Assembly: GCF_001586775.1 (NCBI RefSeq)
Contig: NZ_LQXS01000001.1
Span: 868,001-932,000 of the forward strand
Length of the DNA stretch: 64,000 nt
Source of the DNA: Sphingobacterium populi
Lineage (GTDB): Bacteria; Bacteroidota; Bacteroidia; Sphingobacteriales; Sphingobacteriaceae
Reading direction: 5' to 3'
Position numbers and translations under genes: made by a program. Shown here piece by piece: positions 9,322-16,677 of this stretch. Numbering within the stretch: position 1 is the first letter of the stretch; each line of letters opens with the position of its first letter. The notes beneath the pieces were generated by a model that had not been told where the DNA came from, did no database searches, and saw only the letters and a program-made list of their open reading frames with translations.

Positions 9322-10905
9322 TTACTTAATACCGTGCATCATGCGTTTTAATAGCGGATTAAATATTACCAATAAGATGGCTACGATAATCGGTAAACTT
9401 GCGATGATAAGAAAGAAAATCGAAATAGAATATGCATTGGCAATCTGATCGATATATCCGCCCAACCATCCGGCCAAATAACTGGCAATGGCTGTGGCCA
9501 TAAACCAAAATCCAAAAATTAGACCGACCAGATTTTTTGGAGACAGTTTACTGATGTATGATAATCCTACTGGAGAAATACATAACTCACCCATCGTATG
9601 GAAGAAATAAGCTAATACTAACCACAGCATACTTACTGATGCTGTTAATGCACCTTGCGGGATATCGCGACTACCATACGCCATCGCCACAAAACCGAGC
9701 GCTACTAATACCAAACCTAAGGCAAACTTGATCGGTCCAGATGGATTCCAGACCTTTTCCCAAAGCTTGCTGAATAGTGAAGCACAGGTAACAATAAAGA
9801 AAGCGTTTAAGATCTGAAACCACGAAACAGTTACTTCAGTCGCTTCGGCATTAAACTCATTATTTATTTTCCAGAATCCAAGCACAGCGATAGAAGCAAA
9901 AGAAAGCAGGGTAAATAGAATGGTCAGCGGATAAGTATGTATAATTTTGCGCGCCAAACTAAATAAAACATAGGTAACAATCACAATAGGCATCAGCGTC
10001 AAGAGGGCGTCGATCCATTTGAAACTAGTGGCCACCGAGCCAGAAAGCACTCGTTGAGTATAATCCTTTGCAAAAATCGTCATGGATCCACCAGCTTGCT
10101 CAAATGCAAAAAAGAAAAGAATGCTGGCTACCATCAGTACCCCCGCCACGATAAGGCGATCGCGCACCACGTGGTTAGGCGCTTCTTCCTCTTCTATTAC
10201 TTCGGCAACTTCTTTTTCTAATGGAATTTTGTGGCTTGGTTTATCACCCACAACACCAAATATTCGCTGACCAAAATAAAATTGTAACATCCCGAAGAAC
10301 ATAAATACGCCTGCTAGGCCAAAACCATAGTGCCAACCTACTTTCTCTCCGATGTAACCACACAGTAATGATCCGAGAAAAGCACCAGCATTAATGCCCA
10401 TATAGAAAATAGTATAGCCTGCATCTTTCTTCGCGCTAGAATCGGGATACAATTGACCGACCATGGAAGAAATATTGGGTTTGAACATACCATTGCCCAA
10501 TACCATGAAGGCCAAACCGAGGTAAAAGAAATTTTCAGAAATACCTTCTAAGGCCATTGCCGCATGACCTAAAGTCATCACAAAAGCACCGATTAATATG
10601 GCTTTTTTGTAACCAGTCAGTTTGTCGGCGATGATACCGCCGATCAGTGGTGTGAAATATACCAGAGTGGTGTACCATTTGTATAATGACAAGGCTTCTT
10701 CATTATTCCACCCCCATCCGCCTTTAGCGATTTCTGAAACCAAGAATACGGTCAGTAAAGCTCGCATTCCATAATAGCTGAAACGCTCCCACATTTCAGT
10801 AAAAAATAGCACCAGCAAACCTGCTGGATGCCCGAAGACCATTTTGTCGTCAATACCCTTCTTGGCCAAGTGCTTTACTAGGCCATCGTCGTTGTGTTGG
10901 TTCAT
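9322..10905 (-). CDS. POT family proton-coupled peptide transporter, copy 3
   Basis: Third tandem member of the POT/PTR2 family, 527 residues. It carries FFTEMWERFSYYGMRALL near residues 33-50, TIFYMGINAGAFLGSLLCG, and GELCISPVGLSYISKLSPKN; the tail is MMHGIK. An acidic loop (EKEVAEVIEEEE) lies between the N- and C-terminal helical bundles. It is separated from copy 2 by a terminator-like hairpin and the copy 2 promoter, so it is probably transcribed on its own. Sequence differences among the three copies are extensive, which indicates old duplication and probably distinct peptide preferences; the latter is inference. Confidence 0.92.
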   Translation of the reverse strand: MNQHNDDGLVKHLAKKGIDDKMVFGHPAGLLVLFFTEMWERFSYYGMRALLTVFLVSEIAKGGWGWNNEEALSLYKWYTTLVYFTPLIGGIIADKLTGYKKAILIGAFVMTLGHAAMALEGISENFFYLGLAFMVLGNGMFKPNISSMVGQLYPDSSAKKDAGYTIFYMGINAGAFLGSLLCGYIGEKVGWHYGFGLAGVFMFFGMLQFYFGQRIFGVVGDKPSHKIPLEKEVAEVIEEEEAPNHVVRDRLIVAGVLMVASILFFFAFEQAGGSMTIFAKDYTQRVLSGSVATSFKWIDALLTLMPIVIVTYVLFSLARKIIHTYPLTILFTLLSFASIAVLGFWKINNEFNAEATEVTVSWFQILNAFFIVTCASLFSKLWEKVWNPSGPIKFALGLVLVALGFVAMAYGSRDIPQGALTASVSMLWLVLAYFFHTMGELCISPVGLSYISKLSPKNLVGLIFGFWFMATAIASYLAGWLGGYIDQIANAYSISIFFLIIASLPIIVAILLVIFNPLLKRMMHGIK

Positions 10906-11053
10906 ATAAGTTTTAAAGCAATCTTTGTTGTTGTTAGTAGTTAGCCCAGCAACGCATTGATACGTTTTCGAAACATAATCATGGCGATGCGAGGTCTACA
11001 AAGAAAAGAAAAATAACGACATATCTACAGCAGCGTCATAGATCTTTTACACG

Positions 11054-11944
11054 CTATGCCGTTTGAAAACGCTGTAGCAACTTCTTCGTTAATCTGATGC
11101 CTTCCATCTCGTCCAGCTGATCGCCTTCGTATTCAATACCAATATAACCTGTGTAGCCAGCATCACGAACGATCTTCATCATTCTTGCGTAATCGATATT
11201 GGCTTCTAGGCCCTGTGCATCAAAAACATTGGTCTTAGCACTAACTCCCTTGGCAAATGGCATCAAATCTGTCACACCTTGATAGCGATCGTATTCATAA
11301 AAATTACCAAAATCGGGCAAAGAGCCACAATGCGAATGATTTACAGACTTAAGCACGTTTGAAAGCCATGCGCCATCCGAAGAAATACCACCGTGATTTT
11401 CGACCACGACGCTAATACCAGCATCTTTACCATATGTAGCTAATGTTCTCAAGCTTTCGACTACACGCTTTGCTACGTCTTCTGGAGTGCCTTTACCAGC
11501 AGCATTTACACGAATGGCATGACAGCCCAATTGATGTGCGGCATCGATCCATTGATAATGGTTTTCTACAGCCATTTTTCTTTTGTCGGCATCTGCATTA
11601 CCCAATTCACCTTCACCGTCAATCATGATCAGCACATTCTTGACATCATGATCGGCCGCCCGAGCATTAAGATCCTTGAGATAGGTAGTATTGCGTACCT
11701 CATCTTTGAAAAATCGACTCACGTATTCTACCGCGTGAATGTCAAATTCCTTAGCAGCAAATGCCGGAAAGTCAATATTCTTGAGATCTCCTTTGCCCAT
11801 CGTGCGGTGCAACGACCATTGCGCCAGCGAAATACTAAACCAAGGCTTGTTGCTGTTTTGCGCGAACAAATTGTTAACGGGTGCTAGCGCTAAACCGGCT
11901 CCGAGCATTCCCATGTTTTGTAAAAAGGTTTTTCGTGATTGCAT
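11054..11944 (-). CDS. Exported sugar phosphate isomerase/epimerase-like TIM-barrel protein
   Basis: A 296-residue protein of the xylose isomerase-like TIM barrel superfamily (AP_endonuc_2). An N-terminal signal contains SRKTFLQ and a hydrophobic stretch ending near LFAQ; it resembles a Tat signal with RK in place of RR, so periplasmic location is likely. The barrel has the metal-site pattern VVENHGG in the middle and GYIGIEYEGDQLDEMEG near the end. Proteins of this type act on sugars or inositols, but the substrate cannot be read here. It lies 36 bases downstream of the LutA-like gene and is probably cotranscribed with it and the MFS permease. Confidence 0.85.
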   Translation of the reverse strand: MQSRKTFLQNMGMLGAGLALAPVNNLFAQNSNKPWFSISLAQWSLHRTMGKGDLKNIDFPAFAAKEFDIHAVEYVSRFFKDEVRNTTYLKDLNARAADHDVKNVLIMIDGEGELGNADADKRKMAVENHYQWIDAAHQLGCHAIRVNAAGKGTPEDVAKRVVESLRTLATYGKDAGISVVVENHGGISSDGAWLSNVLKSVNHSHCGSLPDFGNFYEYDRYQGVTDLMPFAKGVSAKTNVFDAQGLEANIDYARMMKIVRDAGYTGYIGIEYEGDQLDEMEGIRLTKKLLQRFQTA

Positions 11945-11980
11945 ATTCGTATATTTTAGGTTTTCATTAGTGGTACATTC

Positions 11981-12712
11981 TTAAATGTTTGGCCAACCGG
12001 CCGTGAGTACATCCACCAGATGTATTGTTTGTATCGGGAATTCTTTTTTTTCGATAATGCCTTGCAGATGCAGCAAGCAGGTGTGATCTTGGCAGATAAT
12101 GTAATCCGCCTTGTTTGCCATTCCGTATTCTATTACCTCTGTACCCCACGCTACCGATAAAGGAACGTAATCGGCCTTTGTCGCTCTGCCTATTTTGCAG
12201 CTTTTCGAGGGCTGCTTATCGGTGATTAGCTCTAGCCCGCCAACTTGCTTCAACAAACGCAATGCTTCATCGTGCAATTGATAGCCATTCCACTGCGCAC
12301 AGGATGGATGAAAAATAGCGGTGGAAACGAACTCCGCTCCAAAATACTCCTTTCGCACGACATTCACCAAGAAATCAGAGATTTCGAAGATATTACGCTG
12401 CATTTGTCTGCATTTGTTGTGGTCGGTAGAGTTGGTAAATAGATCATTGAAGCCATCTCGGATCATGCCAACTTCCGTAAATGAAGGTGATACAATATAA
12501 TCGATTCCTTCAAAATCGTTGAGGTACTTCGCTCCGATTTCCTTAGCTTCCTCCCAGTAACCGGCTTCATATAGGTCGATGCCGCAAGTCGTTTGTAAAG
12601 GATTGTAGGATACCTCGCAGCCCGCGCGCTCTAATAGCCGAAGCAGGTGGAAAGCCGTTTGCGGATACAACTGATCGATAACGCCAGGAATAGATAATTC
12701 TACTTTATGCAT
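11981..12712 (-). CDS. LutA/YkgE-like (Fe-S)-binding family protein with reduced cysteine motifs
   Basis: A 243-residue member of the CCG-domain family, which includes LutA/YkgE of lactate oxidation and the heterodisulfide reductase HdrB subunit. ATG at 12710-12712 (MHKVELSIPG) is chosen; it overlaps the upstream MFS stop by eight bases. The fold is recognisable from IPGVIDQLYPQ, EAGYWEEAKEIG, FHPSCAQW and HTCLLHLQGIIEKK. Several expected ligand cysteines are absent: the IPC position reads IPG, the first CCG reads TCG, and the second reads SCK. It therefore probably does not bind the normal cluster. No LutB or LutC gene is adjacent, so a role in lactate oxidation is unlikely. Confidence 0.8.
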   Translation of the reverse strand: MHKVELSIPGVIDQLYPQTAFHLLRLLERAGCEVSYNPLQTTCGIDLYEAGYWEEAKEIGAKYLNDFEGIDYIVSPSFTEVGMIRDGFNDLFTNSTDHNKCRQMQRNIFEISDFLVNVVRKEYFGAEFVSTAIFHPSCAQWNGYQLHDEALRLLKQVGGLELITDKQPSKSCKIGRATKADYVPLSVAWGTEVIEYGMANKADYIICQDHTCLLHLQGIIEKKEFPIQTIHLVDVLTAGWPNI

Positions 12713-14030
12713 GTGTATTTTTTGTAGCTGTTCGTTCAAATTTGTATAAACTAATCAAAAGAATTAGTCCAATGATAAAAAACACTGACATAAACAGTGC
12801 CGAATACCGGATATTATGACTTAGCTGTTCGATGATTGCAAAGCTAAATAAGCCCAATACGATAGCTATTTTCTCGGTTACATCATAAAAGCTAAAGAAG
12901 GAAGTCGTATCTTCGATATCGGTAGGCAGCAGCTTAGAATAAGTTGATCGCGACAAAGATTGGATTCCTCCCATCATCGCACCTACGAGCATTGCGAGGA
13001 TATAAAACTCCACCTTACTTTGTATGTAGAAAGCAGCCACACAGATAAAGATCCACACACAAACTACACCGATCAACACCATCGTATTGCCCAACGGCTT
13101 CGCCAATCGAGACATGAGGTAGGCACCGCCAATCGCGATGAGTTGTATGAGCAGAATGGCGGCAATCAATTCAGACATTTCAAGGCCGATCTCTTTCATG
13201 CCGAATGCTGTAGCCACGATCATCACCGTTTGTACGCCCATAGAATAAAAGAAATATGGGAATAGAAAACGTTTGATTGCGGGAATAAGTTGAATGCGCT
13301 GCCATACACTACCAAACTCTTGGCGCACCTTCTGTCCAATGGTCCATCCTGCCGGCATAGCCGAAGGGCGGCTTTCGGGCAAACGACGAAAAGGAATCTG
13401 GGAAAAACCCAACCACCACAAACCTACTAAGAAGAATGAAAGACGCGCTGGTAATGAAGCGTCGGTAATGCCAAACCATTCGGGCTTTAGCACAAATACA
13501 AAACAGATTAGTTGCAATGTGACACATCCGACATAGCCATAGGCAAAACCTTGCGCACTGACACGGTCTTGCTCGGCTACACTGGCGATAAGTGGTAAAT
13601 AAGAATTATTAAATGCTAGACCGCCAATATAACCAGCTGCCGCAAAAGCATATAAAAAGATACTGAGTTCGAGTGTCTCTAACTTAAAAAAGAACAGCCC
13701 CATACAGGCTAATGCCCCCAGATAGGTGAAGAACTTCATGAAGTATTTCTTGCGCCCACGGACATCAGCATAGGCTGAAATAAACGGCAAAGCAAACGCC
13801 ATTATAAGATAGGCTATGGAAAGCGCAAAGTTGGACAATGCTGTATTGACAATCGAGAAACCAAAGAAATGCACCACATCTCCATACTGTTCGGTATAGG
13901 TAATAGCAGTGTAGTACGCCGGAAAAATCGTGGAAGTAATGACCAAATTATAGACAGAATTTGCCCAGTCAAACATGGCCCAAGCACGGATGGTTTTGGG
14001 ATTGTCTTTTTGTAGCGTTTGAATATTCAT
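12705..14030 (-). CDS. UMF1-type MFS transporter (Atg22-like)
   Basis: A 441-residue inner-membrane permease with about 12 helices. The N-terminus has AWAMFDWANSVYNLVITSTIFPAYY, whose FDWANS core is typical of the UMF1/Atg22-like MFS branch. The C-terminal half has the family pattern GGIQSLSRSTYSKLLP. Its 3' end overlaps the LutA-like gene by eight bases (ATGCATAA). The substrate is unknown; Atg22 exports amino acids from vacuoles, and an amino-acid or small-metabolite role here is only a guess. Confidence 0.88.
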   Translation of the reverse strand: MNIQTLQKDNPKTIRAWAMFDWANSVYNLVITSTIFPAYYTAITYTEQYGDVVHFFGFSIVNTALSNFALSIAYLIMAFALPFISAYADVRGRKKYFMKFFTYLGALACMGLFFFKLETLELSIFLYAFAAAGYIGGLAFNNSYLPLIASVAEQDRVSAQGFAYGYVGCVTLQLICFVFVLKPEWFGITDASLPARLSFFLVGLWWLGFSQIPFRRLPESRPSAMPAGWTIGQKVRQEFGSVWQRIQLIPAIKRFLFPYFFYSMGVQTVMIVATAFGMKEIGLEMSELIAAILLIQLIAIGGAYLMSRLAKPLGNTMVLIGVVCVWIFICVAAFYIQSKVEFYILAMLVGAMMGGIQSLSRSTYSKLLPTDIEDTTSFFSFYDVTEKIAIVLGLFSFAIIEQLSHNIRYSALFMSVFFIIGLILLISLYKFERTATKNTHA

Positions 14031-14041
14031 AGTGTTGGAAG

Positions 14042-14049
14042 CGAAGATA
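14042..14049 (-). promoter_or_regulatory. Possible -7 promoter element (TATCTTCG)
   Basis: TATCTTCG matches TAnnTTTG at all but one position and lies 11 bases before the MFS ATG on the minus strand. It may let the MFS/LutA-like/isomerase unit be transcribed separately from the carboxypeptidase upstream. Weak evidence. Confidence 0.3.
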
Positions 14050-14073
14050 CCATAATTTGGTCAGTAGAATCGA

Positions 14074-15384
14074 TCAATAGTTGTGATGAATATACGTCAT
14101 AATGCGCACCATTTCCTGCTTCACATCTTTTAGATCACCGAAAATATTATTATTCATAAATGAGAACACATACCGCCTTCCACTAGCGCCAAGCAAGAAT
14201 CCACTCTGCGCATACACGCCATTAATAGTACCCGTTTTTGCCCACACGAAGGGTTTACCATTAGCTAAGGAATACAAATGACGCAGCGTGCCGCTGGATC
14301 TTCCAGCTGGAAAGAGCTGAAGCAGGTCTTCTTCAGAGCCTGCACTTTTCTGCACCATCAAAAGCAATTCGACCATACTTCGTGGCGTCACTTTATTATA
14401 AAACGATAAGCCACTGCCGTCATGAAGATCGACCTTGTCGCTAAATAAGGAATAATAGGTAGTAGCCATATATTCGCGCATTCGTGCGGAATAGAATTGA
14501 TTGAAAATCATAAAAGATGCCGTGTAGCACAACTGCTCTGCCAAAAAATTGTCGCTGTAGAGCATCATCTCGCGTAGCAATTCACGCGTAGGCATCGAAT
14601 ATATATAATCGACATCTGAGGGCATACTATAACTATCCAGTACAGTCACCTCACGTTGGAGCGTATCTCGCAATAGCGTAACGAACAGATCCGTACTGTA
14701 AATAAATGGCTTATACGACCTAAAACCCGATCGCACACGATAACTCGTCGCATCGTAGTAATTTTCATGCGGACGACGAACAATGTCGAATCCACCAATT
14801 CCTGGCTTCACACTTATATTAGCTTCAAAATAACGAGGATTTGCTCGCAGTTGCCCACCAACATTCTTGAACTGCACCGTGTTTCCGTAAATGGGAAAAC
14901 TGCTGATATCAGGCTGAAAATCGTTTTGATAATCTTCTGCAGCCCAACCTGCTCTGTAAGCTGGCTCTAGTACTGGAGCAGGTACGTAGAAAAGGTTGTA
15001 AGGAGTTTTTCGAAGAAAGTTATACACCTTCCGTGTATCTAGCTTGCGATGCAAAAAAGTAGGATCTCCGGTACCCCAAAATAACAACGAATCGCCACGA
15101 ACTACGTAAGCGAGACCGGGAATAGAATCTCCCACATTTTGCAAACTTTGCAACAATGTAAACACTTTCGTGTTAGATGCTGGCGTAAAGTGTACCTGCG
15201 CATTAATACCATGTACAAACTGCTGCGCTTCTATGTCATAAAGCGCAAAACCATGGAGATGTTGCTGCAAGACAGTGGATTCATGGAAGAGCCTTTGTAT
15301 GGACGCATCCTGTTGGGCATGCACAAGATGCTGAACCGGTAATAGTAATAGCAGTAGAAACCATCTGATCATAGATGTAAACAT
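14074..15384 (-). CDS. dacB: D-alanyl-D-alanine carboxypeptidase/endopeptidase, PBP4 type (peptidase S13)
   Basis: A 436-residue class C low-molecular-weight penicillin-binding protein that trims or opens peptidoglycan cross-links in the periplasm. The first 23 residues form a signal peptide ending HAQQ. The three active-site motifs are present: SxxK as PASNTKVF (Ser70, Lys73), SxN as YSDNFLAEQ, and KTG as WAKTGTINGVYAQSG near the C-terminus. Length and order fit DacB/PBP4. It lies 43 bases upstream of the MFS gene on the same strand. Confidence 0.92.
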   Translation of the reverse strand: MFTSMIRWFLLLLLLPVQHLVHAQQDASIQRLFHESTVLQQHLHGFALYDIEAQQFVHGINAQVHFTPASNTKVFTLLQSLQNVGDSIPGLAYVVRGDSLLFWGTGDPTFLHRKLDTRKVYNFLRKTPYNLFYVPAPVLEPAYRAGWAAEDYQNDFQPDISSFPIYGNTVQFKNVGGQLRANPRYFEANISVKPGIGGFDIVRRPHENYYDATSYRVRSGFRSYKPFIYSTDLFVTLLRDTLQREVTVLDSYSMPSDVDYIYSMPTRELLREMMLYSDNFLAEQLCYTASFMIFNQFYSARMREYMATTYYSLFSDKVDLHDGSGLSFYNKVTPRSMVELLLMVQKSAGSEEDLLQLFPAGRSSGTLRHLYSLANGKPFVWAKTGTINGVYAQSGFLLGASGRRYVFSFMNNNIFGDLKDVKQEMVRIMTYIHHNY

Positions 15385-15436
15385 ACTGAAAAAAACAATT
15401 TACCACTTCTATCTGTTTTAATTATGAACCATAAAA

Positions 15437-15442
15437 AAGGAG
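15437..15442 (+). promoter_or_regulatory. Shine-Dalgarno sequence AAGGAG
   Basis: AAGGAG lies six bases before the ATG at 15449. Such a strong match is unusual here, because most genes in this window lack one. It decides the start of the small downstream gene. Confidence 0.65.
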
Positions 15443-15448
15443 ATTATT

Positions 15449-15652
15449 ATGAGTACACAAGACCATGTAAACAAAGATCCGAAGTTAACGGAAGATAAAG
15501 ATGCAACAAAAAATACGACAGGACAGACAAATCCTGAATCAGGGAAAGGTGATGGATACGTTCCACCAGCTCCCGATGTACCATCTGCGCGCAACACAAG
15601 AGATCATAGCGGGCCAATTACTAGCAAAGAGCCACGCACAAGACAAGATTAG
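15449..15652 (+). CDS. Small hydrophilic hypothetical protein (67 aa)
   Basis: A 67-residue protein, rich in Asp, Lys, Thr, Pro and Gly, with no hydrophobic core (for example PESGKGDGYVPPAPDVPS). It is probably intrinsically disordered. A strong Shine-Dalgarno sequence and a good terminator hairpin 30 bases past the stop frame it as a single-gene unit, which supports it being real. Composition recalls small stress or desiccation-related proteins, but no family is recognised. Confidence 0.65.
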   Translation: MSTQDHVNKDPKLTEDKDATKNTTGQTNPESGKGDGYVPPAPDVPSARNTRDHSGPITSKEPRTRQD

Positions 15653-15681
15653 AGGTATACGGATTGCCAATACGAAACGAT

Positions 15682-15707
15682 AGGCGGATGATCAAATTCA
15701 TCCGCCT
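15682..15707 (+). terminator. Rho-independent terminator after the 67-aa gene
   Basis: AGGCGGATGA pairs perfectly with TCATCCGCCT across a six-base loop and is followed by TATTTTTGC. Confidence 0.85.
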
Positions 15708-15756
15708 TATTTTTGCAAGTACAACAGTAAGATTAATAATCACCACACAGAATTGG

Positions 15757-15764
15757 TATCTTTG
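15757..15764 (+). promoter_or_regulatory. Putative -7 promoter element (TATCTTTG) for rlmF
   Basis: TATCTTTG is a perfect TAnnTTTG match, 17 bases before the rlmF ATG. No good -33 TTG is seen at the usual distance. Confidence 0.5.
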
Positions 15765-15781
15765 ACCTGTAAACAATTCTC

Positions 15782-16657
15782 ATGGCAAATACATCGCAGA
15801 CCTTTCACTACAATAACAGACATATTGACGGTTATGATTTCAAGAAACTCACAGTCGCAGAACCTGCACTAAAAGATTTTATACTGCTCACGCCACGCGG
15901 CACGGAATCCATTGATTTCAAAAATCCTGAAGCGGTGTTTATGCTCAACAAAGCACTTATAGCCGCTTATTATCATGTCAAAGATTGGAAATTGTTGGCA
16001 AATAGCTTGTGTCCGCCCATTCCGGGGCGCGTGGATTATCTACATTATCTGGCAGATCTGATTCCTGATGATAAGCCTATGCGCATTTTAGACATTGGCA
16101 CCGGATCCAGCTTAATATATCCTTTGCTCGGCGCATCTCTTTTTCCATGGAGTTTTGTGGCAACCGATACACATGCGCCTTCGCTTGATAATGCATACGA
16201 AATTTTGGAAGCAAATCCTGAGTTGAAAAAAAGAATATTGCTGCGTCATCAGCCAGATTCTGCTCAGATCCTAAAAGGCATTATTCGTCCGAATGATCGC
16301 TTTGATGCTATAGTCTGTAATCCTCCGTTTTACAGTTCGCGCGAACAACACTGGAACAAAGTAGTTAGTAAAAACGAAAAATTGCATCAGGGAAAAAACC
16401 TACCAGTACAAAACTTTGGCGGCTTAGCCAACGAGTTGTGGCGCGAAGGTGGTGAGAAAGCCTTCGTTACACAGTTGATTTACGATACGTTGGAATACAA
16501 AGATCAACTTCGTTGGTGCACAGCCTTGGTAGCCGACAAAGATCACCTCAAGCCTTTGGTGGCAGTGCTCGAGTATCATAAAGTTCCACAGATCGAAATA
16601 ATTCCGATGCAGCAAGGTCAAAAAATATCAAGACTACTTGCTTGGCGCGTACGCTAA
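15782..16657 (+). CDS. rlmF: 23S rRNA (adenine(1618)-N6)-methyltransferase RlmF
   Basis: A 291-residue SAM-dependent N6-adenine methyltransferase that modifies A1618 of 23S rRNA. The N-terminal family signature HYNNRHIDGYDFKKL and the VDYLHYLADLI segment are present. They are followed by the SAM site ILDIGTGSSLIYPLLG and the catalytic NPPF motif (CNPPFYSSREQ, about residues 178-188). The length is typical of RlmF. The last codons form one arm of a hairpin shared with the convergent recQ end. Confidence 0.92.
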   Translation: MANTSQTFHYNNRHIDGYDFKKLTVAEPALKDFILLTPRGTESIDFKNPEAVFMLNKALIAAYYHVKDWKLLANSLCPPIPGRVDYLHYLADLIPDDKPMRILDIGTGSSLIYPLLGASLFPWSFVATDTHAPSLDNAYEILEANPELKKRILLRHQPDSAQILKGIIRPNDRFDAIVCNPPFYSSREQHWNKVVSKNEKLHQGKNLPVQNFGGLANELWREGGEKAFVTQLIYDTLEYKDQLRWCTALVADKDHLKPLVAVLEYHKVPQIEIIPMQQGQKISRLLAWRVR

Positions 16658-16665
16658 GCAAGTAG
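16634..16665. terminator. Hairpin at the convergent rlmF/recQ ends
   Basis: CTACTTGCTT and AAGCAAGTAG pair perfectly, and an inner GCG/CGC extends the stem across one mismatch. The 5' arm is made of the last rlmF codons, and the rlmF stop TAA lies at the stem. On the minus strand the hairpin is 12 bases past the recQ stop and is followed by TCTTGATATTTTTT, so termination of recQ is the better supported role. Confidence 0.6.
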
Positions 16666-16677
16666 CGCGCATCAAGT

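Noticed and set aside
11981..12712. Calling this a lactate oxidation (lutABC) locus
   Set aside because: No LutB or LutC gene is adjacent and the cluster-binding cysteines are mostly missing.
15501..15683. 60-codon frame overlapping the 67-aa gene
   Set aside because: Lies in another frame of the better supported gene, with no Shine-Dalgarno sequence, and runs into the terminator.
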